64,000 nucleotides of DNA from Clarkia xantiana subsp. parviflora (Eukaryota > Streptophyta > Magnoliopsida > Myrtales > Onagraceae): assembly GCA_036873135.1 (NCBI GenBank), contig JAPTYO010000009.1:27735756-27799755 (forward strand), read 5' to 3'. The translations under genes and the position numbers were made by a program. Below, in pieces: positions 10,634-22,245 of the stretch (within the stretch, counting starts at the first letter, position 1; every line of letters begins with the position of its first letter). The notes under the pieces are model-generated. The model did not search any database, was not told where the DNA came from, and worked only from the letters and a program-made list of their open reading frames with translations.

Positions 10634-11345
10634 TGATGGGTCCGACTACAGCCGTTAGGCCCTTTAACGGTGAGGAAACGGCATATAGGCCCGGTGGGCT
10701 CTAAACGAAGGCCAAGATGGCCCAGGCAAAGGATCCCGACGAAGGGAGTCCGAGGATGAGAGGTCCCGACAGAGTCGGACCTGACAAGCGAGCTGAACGC
10801 TCCCGACGAGATGCCTCTGAGTAGGCCCCGATGATGAATCCCTGAGAACAATAGGCCCTGTCACGATGACGAGGGGCCCCGAGCGGTGAATCAACGAGAT
10901 AACTCTGGAGTCCCCGACGTTAGTCGGGACTCGTTATCAGAGGATAATGCCGAGATACGCGGGGCGTGGCTGAGATACGCGGAACGTGGTTAAGATACAC
11001 GGATCGTGGCCGAGATACGCGGGGCGTGGCCGAGATAAGCGAGATCATGGCCTAGATAGGCGGGATCACACCCGAGATACGCGGGATACGGGCTAACCAC
11101 CCCCAACGGTTCACCAGGTAACTGAGGTACCTCTTCGCCTATAAAAGGGCAGAGGTCACCTCAGATCGATTACGTTGTAATATATTACTTGAGATTACTG
11201 CTTCAGTCCGAACGAGATACTCATTTAAGCATCGGAGAGGGATTCTGGGTCACCGCCCGGTCTATCCCCTCTTGCAGGATTGCGTGGAGCGAAGGAGCTA
11301 GGATCGCCGTCAAAGACCGTACCGGAGTTCCACCGTGATCCAACA
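10634..11345 (+). repeat. Tat-1 3' LTR
   Basis: 712 bp, matching 2030-2743 with about 12 substitutions and a 2-bp difference (ctgcttgccagtc versus ctgcttcagtc). TATA box at 11140-11146. Ends GATCCAACA at 11345. Confidence 0.95.
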
Positions 11346-11350
11346 CACCA
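11346..11350. repeat. Target site duplication of Tat-1 (right)
   Basis: CACCA directly after the 3' LTR, identical to 2025-2029. Confidence 0.95.
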
Positions 11351-12633
11351 CAGTCAGGGCAATCCTAGCCCTGGTCGAAAGCCTCGATCAAGAGCTGCAC
11401 CAAATGGATGTTAAGACCGCATTCCTCCATGGAAACTTGGAGGAAGAGATCTATATGGAGAAACCGGAGGGTTTCATTACTCTTGGTAATGAAGGTAAAG
11501 TTTGTAAACTCCAAAGATCCATTTACGGTCTTAAACAATTGTCTCGGCAATGGTACCACAGATTCCACGAGAAAATCGTTGGAAACAGATTCGTGAATCT
11601 CCACGAGGATCTATGTGTGTATATAAAGACCTATGAGTCTAAGTACATCATCTTAACTTTATACGTGGATGACATACTCATTGCTGCGAATGATTTGAGT
11701 TCATGCATGAATCAAAGTCCTGGTTGGCATCTGTATTTGAGATGAAAGACATGGGAGAGGCTAAGTACATCTTGGGCATTAATATTGCTAGAGAATGTGC
11801 CGCCCATAGGTAATGTCTATCTCAGGAAGCCTACATCAACAAACTGTTGAAAAAGTTTAGATTACAAGATGCCAAACCCGTGTAGATGCCGGTAGTATTT
11901 GGGAGCGCGTTGTCAAAACGTGACGGCCCGAAGAACCGGCAATACGTGAGCATATGAGGAGTGCAGAGTATTTAAGCATGGTCGGAAGTCTCATGTACGC
12001 CATGTTTGCACTCATCCGGACATCTGTTACGTTGTGGGCCTAGTAGCAAGATTCCAATCTAACCCTGGCCATCAACATTTAAAAGCTGTAAAGCGAATCA
12101 TACGATATCTGAAAGGTACTGCCGACTACATACTTTGCAATGAGGGCTGGAAATTAGAATTGGCCGGATTCAGTGACGCCGACCATGGTGGCGATCCAGA
12201 TGATCATAAGTCCACCATAGGAGGAGTGTTTCTCCTTGCTAATGCCGCCATTTCATGGACGGGCAAGAAGCAATCCTATGTCGCACTGTCTACGATGGAA
12301 TCGAAATTCGTTGCTCTCTTAAAAAATGCACAGGAAGCGGTCTGGCTGAGAAGGCTTCTTACTGCGCTGCTTGGTGGCGATGTCGGGAGTAAGCCTGTGA
12401 AGGTGTACTCTGACAGTCAGGCAACAATTGCGGCAGTAAGGAATCCAAAGTACCATAGTAGGACTAAACACATTGATGTGAAATATAATTATGCTAAATC
12501 AATGGTAGAAGATAATATAATCACTTTAGAATACTCGCCCACTGATGACATGGTAGCGGACCCATTAACTAAACCATTACGCAAGGAGACATTTGAAAAT
12601 CATGTTAAACTGCTTGGATTGCGTAGGGTTTAA
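11346..12633 (+). pseudogene. Copia-A polyprotein fragment, RT and RNase H
   Basis: Continuation of the copia RT broken at 2029. Visible are MDVKTAFLHGNLEEEIYM, QRSIYGLKQ and the catalytic LYVDDILIAAND (near 11665-11700). A frameshift near 11702 and stops near 11883 and 11957 break the region up to the RNase H domain. That domain is open from 12034 to 12633 (ADHGGDPDDHKS, ALSTMESKFVAL, KHIDVKYNYAKSM) and ends with the family's C-terminus GLRRV and TAA at 12631. Non-functional relic. Confidence 0.9.
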
Positions 12634-12642
12634 ATGTGGGCG

Positions 12643-14318
12643 TGTATCCGTGATAACATTTTGATAACTGAAAGTTAAATTTTATAAATGATTGAATTAC
12701 AATTCTAGTTTATGATTCATCGACGTCATAATGTTTGATTACATTGGATTTTACGGTCTATAAACTAAGTCGTAGGAGGACACAATTCTCTGCCTAAATT
12801 ATATCGAATTATGGCCTTGCTTTGTCACACAGGCACGGTCGTCTTGTAGGAGAGGGGGACCTCTACCGTAATGAGACTGGCTAAGAACCAGGGAGACAAA
12901 CATGGATGCGCAAAACGATCATTTAGTTTCAGAGTAATGAACTCTGTTCATCTTTAACCACATTCTGGGCCAGGTGAAAATCTGCAATAGCATTATTGAC
13001 ATATCCAACACCTGACGGTGTTCGGGTATGCTATCGACGCGCGCTTCATACTACGAGTGCCATGTTCGACCACGGGGTCATGCTCGGTTGTGTTAGGTAG
13101 AATCCTCGAGATTCGGATGGGCGCAAACTTCTTCACCTCGAGCGTGTGATTTATCTCGGGAGCCTTATGAAGAGGTACACGAAGTATCCTCATGGACTCA
13201 GAACTAATATCTAAGGTCAGGCTCAATGTTCGCTTCCCAGTGTATGAGCGTAGTGCTGAAGAAAAAGGCCAAGTTACCACGTCTTTGGAAATCGGTTGGG
13301 TTTGACTAAGGATATGAGCGATAGGGATGGTCAATTTCACCTGTAATTCACCGACTCTTGTATTCACTAGGTGGCCACCAACCATATATTAGTTGAAGGC
13401 TGTGAATACTTGTACAGATGCCTTGGAGAAGTATTCCTATGTGGAAACTACGCAATTGGAGAATTAACAGTTGACCTAGGATACAACGTGATACAATTTG
13501 ATGTTTTAACAGGTTGATTTGAGATAAAGAATCAACGTTTCGCGGGCGCTACAACACTCCTAACAGATGAGTAGCACGATGCCCGTCGTATCCGCCGGTC
13601 GCACTGCAAACCTCGTATGAACTTTTCGGAAGCGGGGGCAAAATCAGAAGAGTGAAATGTTGATGCGATTTGGACAACATTACATTAACAGACACCCTCC
13701 TAATCTGGCGAGTGGGAGCTGTTAGCATATGGTGATTGGGCGCCGTAAATGGAAGCCCATTAATATGTATATGTTACATAAGACAATTGGGTAAACGTCA
13801 TATTAGGGAAATTGGGCTTGACCCAAATCCCAATTGACATGGGAGGCCCAAAATCGGCTCTCCCTTATACACTAGGCTGGCCGAATTATGTAAGTGGGTA
13901 AAGTGGACTTTTGTCCACTTTACTCCTCCTATAAATAGGGAGTGTTAGGGATTTTATTAAGGTAATTCACAATTCCTCCTTTGTGGTGATTTGAGAGAAA
14001 ACCCTCCTCCCTAACACACACATACTTCGGCGGAACCTACACTACCACCAAGGGTGTGCCAATTTGCTATGAGCAAACACTCCGGAGATCCGTCCCTGCC
14101 AAGTATCGATCAGAGGCTTTGCTGTGGAGACTATACCGCGTAGGGCTTCCTTAACAAAAACCTCTACGGGTTCCGTCCGGTGGATCGAGAATTCCCTCAG
14201 TAAGATCTTGGGACTACGGAAAGCGATTTAGGTATGTGCGTATCTTCCGCTGCGTAATAGTGATTACTAGCATGTACCATGTTTATATTTCCGTAGTATT
14301 TATCCCCATAATCCAACA
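12643..14318 (+). repeat. Copia-A 3' LTR
   Basis: About 1.68 kb, beginning near TGTATCC (or at TGATAACA eight bases later; the start is not certain) and ending CCAACA at 14318. It matches 24627-26298 closely in length and subtype. A TATA-like ctataaatag lies near 13930. It is clearly more diverged from its own 5' LTR than expected for one insertion event. Confidence 0.85.
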
Positions 14319-15546
14319 TGCCGCTGGGTCGGCTCCAATGTTTAACCCCCATTGGAAGGATACAGAGCCCAGATATTCCGCTGGGTCGGCCAGAAGCGAT
14401 CGATCTTCGTATGCATACACCGGAGGGGCCCTCGTAAGGGTTCAGATCGTAGCTAGACTTACGAGCACAGAGACATAGACAGAGGTCGAACTTCATAAAA
14501 TAGGTTTCCATTAACGAATTTCCATCAAAATATTATATCGAAACATATCACAGAAAAATTCTTGCAAAACCGATCAGATCAAAATATATGTAATTCATAA
14601 TAGAGCTTCAAGCACTTGATCCGAATTTCAAAAACGAAAATTATATTCATGCTCGAAAAAGATATAACTTATATTTGAAACTTCATGCAAGCATAAAATA
14701 TTTCTTTGTAAACATAGGAATAACCTTAAACTACCTACCTCAACTGAAACCCAAAAACTAATATCAATAGCTCCGTCGATCCAAACTCCCTAATAATAAT
14801 ACTATAACGAGTTTAAGACTCTTTGTCCAACCACAAAATTTACTAAATTTACAGCCACTTATTCAGAATTCAAATCTCCTAGGTTCTGATTTAGATTTCT
14901 GATTCACTGTTACAATCACGGCACGTAAAACTAGGCGGAGACCCGATATCCAAATATTAACTGCATTTTTTACCATCTCATAAAAATTTCCAAAAATCAT
15001 TGTAAGTAGATATTTCAATTAAGAGTTCAACGACACAAACGGCGTCGCGTTTCGACATCTTCAACCTAGGACCAGAATTTACAGGTTGCAGAGCCAACTA
15101 TGGGAGCTCGGTTCTCCCTTTTCCGAGCTCGGTTTTGGGTGTTCTTGGTGTCTATGGAAACCCCTTAAAATGAACTACAAGTTCATGGATTACTTGTTGC
15201 GAAATAATCAGTAAAAATACGATTTTTATGGCCTCGATGTTCACAGTTCGGTTAAATTTCTGAAACTTCAAATCTCGATATCTAACCAACGACATGATGT
15301 AATTCAGTCACTTCACTTGTGTTAGGTTATTTAGGTCCCCTAGAGTCTAATCATGGCAAAAAACGAGAATATGCACCATCAAAACGTAATCCACCATTAA
15401 CAACCATCGTAGCTTTCCCTCTCTAGGATTAAACACATCCCATCAACGGAAACGAATTAAAACTTGTAAAGGTGAAATTAGGTGAAATTAGTCCCACAAT
15501 TTCTTCATTTGTAAATATAGAACTTAAACATAGCATGGGTGTTACA
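14319..15546 (-). repeat. Minus-strand chromovirus (Tekay/Del-like) LTR
   Basis: On the minus strand, the inner edge at 15546 reads TGTAACACCC, preceded by an AT-rich then G-rich tract (aaatttcgaggaagaag ... aagggggtagat). This is the usual internal-end/LTR boundary of plant Del/Tekay chromoviruses. The outer edge at 14319 begins TG and directly abuts the copia LTR, so this may be a complete LTR of about 1.2 kb, but there is no second copy to test it. A 12-bp motif (ccgctgggtcgg) occurs twice, near 14321 and 14380. Confidence 0.6.
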
Positions 15547-16467
15547 ATCTACCCCCTTAAAAAACTTCTTCCTCGAAATTTGCTTCTTTTCTTACGGAGT
15601 ATTACAATCTTCCTTTCTAATACTTACAAAAATGTCGGCTTAGAATTTTAAGTTGAGTTCAAGTCGCTCTTTGTTTTCGTTACGATTTTCTCTTTGAATA
15701 CTCATATACCTAATTGTAACCCTATTGGTTCTGGTTCTTAGTCTTGTTGTTCATGAATCAAACAAGAGATACCTTGAACGGAAACTCTTGCCTCAAACTC
15801 AATGGATGGTAACTACTCACATGCATGCATTTCGTCGTGCATATATTTTGTTATCTTTGAAACTTGAATACTTTGTGCACTTCAGATGTCATAGGTGATG
15901 ACACAAGTCGATACGCTACTTCTCTCGTTGTCAAATATCTCGAATCATAAAACTTACATTGGGATGAGAGTTTTTCTCGCCATTAAAACCTCATTCTTTC
16001 CTCGTGGCCACGTTCAAAAGATACCTTAACACCGACCTAAAATTTCAACGACGTCCCATGTCTACGTTACTCTTTTGTATACATTCACTATAAAAATTCA
16101 TTCTCGAATCACCTTGACCTTTAGTTATTATAACACCAATTATGATCCACCTTAAACATTTTCATTCTTCTTCATTGTTCCAATAAGTCGGAGTTTGACA
16201 CCTCTTACCATACAATGCTTCAAATGGTGTCATCAAATTGATTGTTTGATAACTTTTGCTATTGGTGGACTCAACCAATGATAGTGGCCTTCCTTGAGCA
16301 ATAAAAATCAATAATACAAGGCATCAACATATATTCTCTAGAATTTAAGTAGATGGTTGTGACTGACTGTTGATTTAAGGATATAATGAGTACTGAAATT
16401 CTCGTCTCAAAATGCCTAATTCAAATCTCTTAGAAACTTGAATCCCCGTCATTTATGCTCATTCAAC
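15547..16467 (-). pseudogene. Chromovirus relic with integrase remnant
   Basis: Heavily decayed internal region of the same minus-strand element. On the minus strand, around 16170-16305, a short in-frame stretch reads like the end of a chromoviral integrase (a Ser-Tyr-Gln motif, then PFEALYGKRCQTP). Nothing else is recoverable. The right edge abuts the copia LTR stub at about 16468. Confidence 0.6.
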
Positions 16468-16513
16468 ATAAAAATGTAACTTTCAATTATCAAAATGTTA
16501 TCACAGATATACG
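16468..16513 (-). repeat. Copia-B 3' LTR stub
   Basis: On the minus strand, about 45 bases after the polyprotein stop match the first bases of the Copia-A 3' LTR (gtgataacattttgataa, then gaaagtta). The rest of this LTR is gone and chromovirus sequence follows. Confidence 0.65.
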
Positions 16514-16520
16514 CCCACTT

Positions 16521-19500
16521 TTAAACCCTACGCAATCCAAGCAGTTAACATGCTTTTCAAATGTCTCTTTGCGTAATGGTTTAGTTAATGGGTCCGCTAC
16601 CATGTCATCAGTGGGCGAGTATTCTAAAATGATTATATTGTCTTCTACCATAGTTTAGCATAATTATATTTCACATCAATGTGTTTAGTACTATTATGGT
16701 AATTTGGATTCTTTACTGTCGCAATAGCTGCCTGACTGTCAGAGTACACTTTCACAGGCTTACTCCCAACATCGTCACCAAGCAGCGCAGTAAGAGCCTT
16801 TTCAGCCAGACCGCTTCATGTGCACTTTTGGAGAGAGCAACGAATTCCGATTCCATCGTAGACAACGCGACACATGATTACTTATTGCTTGTCCATGAAA
16901 TGACGGCATCACAAGGAGAAACACTCCTCATGTGGTGGACTTACGATCGTCTGGATCGCCACCATGGTCAACGTCACTGATCCGGTCAATTCTAACCTCC
17001 AGCCCTCATAACACAGTACGTAGTCGGCAGTACCTTTCAGATATCGTATGATCTGCTTTATAACTTTTAAATGTTGATAGCCAGGGTCTGACTGGAATCT
17101 TGCTACTAGGCCCAAAGCGTAACAAATCTCCGGACGAGTGCAAAGCATGGCGAACATCAGACTTCCGACCATGCTTAAATACTCTGCACTACTCATCTAT
17201 TCATGCTCTTGCTGGTTCTTCGGGCGTCAAGTTTTGACAACGCGCACCCGAATACTACCGGCGTCTCCACGGGTTTGACATCTTATAATCTAAACCTTCC
17301 AACATTTTGTTGATATAGACTTCCTAAGATAGACATAGTCTTCGTGCGGTCGATCTCTAGCAATCATAATGCCCAAGATGTACGTAGCCTCTCCCATGTC
17401 TTTCATCTCAAATACAGATGCCAACCACGACTTTGATTCATGCATGAAACTCACATCGTTCGCAGCAATGAGTATGTCATCCACGTATAAAGTTATGATG
17501 ACGTACTTAGAGGTCTTTGTATATACGCACGGATCCTCGTGGAGATTCACGAATCCGTTTCCAACGATTTCCTCGTGGAATCTGCGGTACCATTGCCGAG
17601 ATGATTGTTTAAGACCGTAAATGGATCTTTGGTGCTTACAAGCTTTACGTTCATTAACAGGAGTAATGAAACCCTCCAGTTGCTCCATATAGATCTCTTC
17701 CTCCAGGTTTCCGTGGAGGAATACAGTCTTAACATCCATTTGGTGCAGCTCTAGATCGAGGCATGCGACCAAGGCTAGGATTGCCCTGACTGTGGTGTAC
17801 CACACAGTCGATGAGTATTTCTCATCAAAGTCCACTCCGTGAAGCTAGGTGTATCCTTTCGCAACTTGTCGAGCTTTGTATTGCTCGACATTTCCATCAG
17901 CAGTGATTTTCAATTTCAGAACCCACTTTTAGCAGGTAAGTCAACTAAAGACCATACTGGCTTTCATTGAGGCGATCTCTTCCTCCATTCCTTCGGTTGA
18001 GGTCCTTTCAACGCTTGTTGAATCGTTACTGGTTCGTCAACAGAAGTTAGGGTGAATATCTCACCCTTCTCGATGGGATACTTCTTGGGAGAAGTTCGAT
18101 GCCTTTGACTTCGTCTAGTCTCGTTTATCCCATCTTGAGTCTGAACGTTGCTCCCACTCGTAATAATGCTTTATATCGGAGCATCACTCCTACTGGGAAC
18201 AAGGGCGGTCCTGGGACTTTTCTTGGACGACCTCTCGGTCTCGGGATTCTACTTCCGAGATTAATTCCTTGATCACTAGGACCCGGAACCAAGTTGGTAG
18301 ATCCATTCCCACTGGGAACAATGGGTAGTTGTGGCACTATTGGATTTTCATCCAGCGGTCCGGCTACATGATTATCAGGTTCAACTTGATTCGTACCTGT
18401 AGCAACAGTGATTTGTGTGGTAGGATTGTGTCATCCCACTGGATTTACTATGAAGAAGTCTCCATCTTCGTTTACCATTTCATTCACTTGCGTTGCTAGC
18501 TCAAATCTCCCACTCGAAGTAAGTGGGACCTGACAATCATCGTTATCCTGCTCCAATTCGATGAAGAATTCGTCTGTTTTGATATCACCAAGCGTTGGAA
18601 ATTCGTCCTCAAGGAATGTAACGTCTATGGACTCATGTTCGACCACACCACCATTTTCTTGAGCTGACACAAATACATAATTGGATTTCTATGAATACCT
18701 TATGAAGATACTCTTAAGTCCTCTGGGTCCCAACTTGCCAAAACGGCTATCAGTTGTCTGTGTATAGGCCGCGCAACCCCACTGTTGCAACCTGGTAAGG
18801 TTTAACTCTCTACCAGTCCATTGCTCATATGGTGTCGTGTCTACCGCCTTTGTCGGAACAAGGTTTACTATATGAGTGGCAGTCAACAACGCGTCCCCCC
18901 AAAAGGAGATGGGTAGTTGTGCTTGCGACATCATAGTTATGTCCAGGAGTGTTCGATTGCGACGTTCAGCCATACCATTTTGTTGTGGTGTGTTTAGAAT
19001 TGTTGTTTGAAGAGCAATTCCCCTTTCTTTGCACAACTTATTAAACTCATTAGAGAGATATTCTCCACCTCTATCAGTGCGTAGGGTTTTCACCTTTCAC
19101 TCCTGCTGATTCTCTACGAGCTTTAGAAAACTTATAAAGCAATCTATAGATTCAGATTTACGAGTAATCAGATGAGTAAACCCATAACGGGTAAAGTTGT
19201 CAATGAAAGTTATCGTTTACCACCCCTAGCGGATACGTTCATTGGTCCACAGACGTCGGAATGAATAAGGTGCAATGGGTACTCGGCTCGTTGTGCTTCG
19301 CCAAATGGTTTGCGTGTGGACTTTCCAGCTAGATAGTCATGGAGAGTGTGCTTAACCACGTTGTTAGTTCCGGGTAGAATCCCTCGTCGAGCTAACGACA
19401 TAACCCTGTCATAACTTATATGTCCGAGCCTCGCATGCCATCCTGCCGCGTCAGCTTCTGCTTCCCTGGAAGATAATGCATACATTCTATTCGAATTTAT

Positions 19501-20606
19501 ACTACCATTCAAGTCCATGATAATAAGACCATTAGAGGAAAGTGCATGTCCATATAAGACTTTGCCTTTATTTATCCGAACAAGGGTCTTCTCAAATTAT
19601 AAAACAAAGTTATTATTCATAAGAGCAGATACATAAACAACATTTCTACGGATTCTTGGAGCAAAAAGGACATTTTCAAGAAGTATGGTCCTGCTATTGT
19701 TCATAGACAACTTGCAGTTCCCTACTCCTATGACTTCAACTTGTGAGTTGGCTATGTGGTCCATTGCGCCTGAATCAAGAATCCAAGAAGGATTTGAGTC
19801 AGTTAACATGACGGTTGAGGAAACTAAAGCTTCCATAACATAACCAACATCGCGTACCTTTTTAGGGTGGGATTTGCTGGACCCTGAACCATCGCCTATG
19901 CGGCATGGGCTGGAGTTCCCGCTGACTATCTCGGATTTTAATCTGAGACTTCCTTGTTTAGGCTTACTCAACATTTTATCGTCAACGGCCTGTTGTTTCT
20001 TTCCCTTGTTCATATTCTTCCTCTTTCTCTGCCCAACTTGTCCTGACATCTCTGTGTCTTTCGACATTGATGCCAATCGAGCTTCTTCCATATCGATCAA
20101 TTTCAGGACAGATGCAAGATCTAACACGGGACCACTAACAATTAATAAAGCCTTGGATTCTCCAAAGGCTTGAATTTTATTCCATTCACCCATCTGGCTT
20201 TCTTCTTCTAATGGTTTCCACACGCGGAGGAGCTCGTATACCTTTTCAAGTACACTTTTGCTGTTGTTGTTTAGACAATCTTCCATAACTGGTATAAGTG
20301 GGTGCAGTATAACTGCTATGCCATTTCCATATTTCAGGAAGAGAGTCCTTTGTTATCAGAACATCCTTATACTCGTCATGGAAGTCCTAAGACATCTTAG
20401 ACAGCAGTGTCTCCTTTGCTTTCTTGTCATCTTGCTCCCATTGGAAATGGGCGAATCCTAGTCCCTTAAGTGAGACCATCATCTGGGCAGCTCATTTTCT
20501 TTTGAATGTGGTCTATAAGACCTTTACCTTCCACCAGTGTACTGACGCATTTGCTCCATGACTCGTAGTTCGTCTCAATCAAAAGCACCTTAGCACATGA
20601 TGAAGT
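16521..20606 (-). pseudogene. Copia-B polyprotein: gag, protease, integrase, RT, RNase H
   Basis: The most complete copia coding region here, read right to left. It starts from an ATG at 20606 and ends at a stop at 16521-16523. Gag (20606-19850) is damaged by stops in its first part. A Lys-rich segment leads to protease with WILDSGAMDHI (near 19790). Integrase zinc region: WHARLGH is kept (near 19440) but the CxxC cysteines are replaced. Catalytic TDRGGEY (near 19075) and a Glu 36 residues on in NGMAER are present. The basic linker (PRPRGRPRK) lies near 18230, RT with LYVDDILIAAND near 17480, and RNase H from about 17190 to 16523. Several stops and frameshifts separate these blocks. It lies inverted between Copia-A and Copia-C and has no intact LTR. 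Confidence 0.88.
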
Positions 20607-20702
20607 CATCTATGCTGTAATTCGTTACTAACACATTGATAATCATGCATAATCAGGGAGACAATAACATTTTGAGAAAGAATTGAAAACATCGGATATC
20701 TT
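20607..20702 (-). other. Copia-B leader stub
   Basis: About 95 bases upstream of the gag ATG on the minus strand before plus-strand LTR sequence begins at about 20703. I see no TGG-type primer-binding site, so the true 5' LTR and primer site of Copia-B are missing. Confidence 0.45.
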
Positions 20703-21853
20703 TTAAGGGCGCATACTTCTTCACCTTGAGCGTGTGATTGATCCCGGATGTCTTATGAAGAGGCATCCAAAGTATCCTCATGAACTATGAACTTATACCT
20801 AAGGTCTGGCTCAATGCTCGCTTCCCGGCGTATGAGCGTAGTGCCAAAGAAAACAGCCAAGTGACAAAGTCTTGGAAACCGGTTGAGTCAGACTAAGGGT
20901 ATAAGCGATGGGGATGGTCAAGTTCACCTTTAGTTCACCGACTCTTGTGTTCACTAGGTGGCCGCCAACCGGATATTAGTTGAAGGTTGTGAACACTTGT
21001 ACGGATGCCCTAGAGAAGTATTCATTTGTGAAAAACTGGGCAATTGGAGAATAAACAGTTGACCAAGGATACAGTGCGGTACATAATTTTATTTCAAACA
21101 GGTTTGGTTCATGAAAGGGAATCAACGTTATGCAGGCGCTACAATACTCCTAACAGATGAGTAGCACGATGCCCGTCGTATCCGCCGGTCTCATGGCATG
21201 CCTCGTATGAACTATTCGGAGACGGAGACAAAGACTGAAGACTGAGATGTTGATACTATTGCGTAACCGTATAGATTAACGAGCACCCTCCCATTTCGGC
21301 GAGTGGGAGCTGTTAGCATATGGTGACGTGGCACCGTAATAAGAGCCCGTTAATTAAGAGTTACCTAAGTTAATTATGTAAGTGTCAATCTGGGCTAATT
21401 GGGCCAATTCCAATTAGTAATTAACAAGGGAGGCCCAAAATTGGGCCTCCCCCTTATACATGCAATTCGGCCAGCCACCCTATACCACATTGGTAACTCC
21501 AACAATACTATATATAGGGGTGTCTTCTAAGGGTTTATTCACTCATTCATAATAATAAGGATCTCCATTGAGAACACTTGTTTCCCTTAGTTAAATTTCG
21601 GCACCATCACATCTGGTCTGAGGTTCCATCTCCGTTGAAGAATCGATCAGAGGTCTTGTTGTGGAGCTACATCGCGTGGGACTTCTTCTAACAAAGAACT
21701 TGCACGTGGTTCCGGCCGGAGGATCAGAACTCCCTCCATATCGTTCTTGGGCAGGAAAGCTAAAAGGTATGTGCACTAATTCCGCTGCGTAGATTAGATT
21801 TCTTGCTGGTACACGTTTAGCATTCTGTAGTATTACGTCCCCGTAATCCAACA
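20703..21853 (+). repeat. Copia-C 5' LTR (5'-truncated)
   Basis: Plus-strand LTR copy beginning abruptly at ggcgcatacttcttcacc, about 500 bp into the full LTR, and ending CCAACA at 21853. TATA-like tatatatagg near 21515. Its sequence matches the Copia-A 5' LTR (for example gggtataagcg, gtgaacacttg, aaaactgggcaattgg) better than its own 3' LTR at 24627. Confidence 0.85.
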
Positions 21854-22245
21854 GTGGCAACTTTCTTGACACCTACTGACACTCCACCGTCCCCTCTACC
21901 AATCAGAAAAAGGCGGCCACCGCAACTGGACAGCCAATCAAAACATAGCTGCCGCCACTTAAAGTCAGTACAATCTCTCCCTATAAATAGGGGAGCACTT
22001 TCATTACTTTATGGGATAATCACATACTTCTTAAAGTATTCTCTCATATTCCTTTACTAACTTAAGCTTCGGAGTGGAATCAGGGGCAAATCCCCACCCC
22101 CTTTTCAGGTTCTCGCCCACCAAATACTCTAAAGGAAACTAAGTACCCGGTGAGGTCGATATAGATACCTAGAAGAGTTAATCGAAGGCGAGACCTCGAA
22201 GTCCACTACCAGGAGTCGCGGGCCACGTCAACTTGATCCCAAAAA
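21854..22245 (+). repeat. Unassigned LTR-like fragment
   Basis: 392 bp of non-copia sequence wedged between the Copia-C 5' LTR and integrase remnant. It has promoter-like ctataaataggggag near 21983 followed by aagcttcggagtggaatcagg, an organisation typical of a gypsy LTR R/U5 region. No second copy, target duplication or coding capacity is visible. It may be a fragment of a solo LTR. Confidence 0.4.

Larger units (their letters stand above)
2030..11345 (+). mobile_element. Tat-1, full-length Ty3/gypsy Tat-type retrotransposon
   Basis: A 9.3-kb element with two near-identical LTRs (714 and 712 bp), a primer-binding site, gag, protease, RT, RNase H, a second archaeal-type RNase H, integrase, a long 3' non-coding part with a tandem array, and a polypurine tract. 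The dual RNase H and the long 3' untranslated region are hallmarks of the Tat branch of plant Ty3/gypsy elements. By hand I count about 12 substitutions and one 2-bp indel between the LTRs, so insertion was recent. Several frameshifts and stop codons mean this copy is no longer autonomous. It sits inside Copia-A. Confidence 0.95.
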
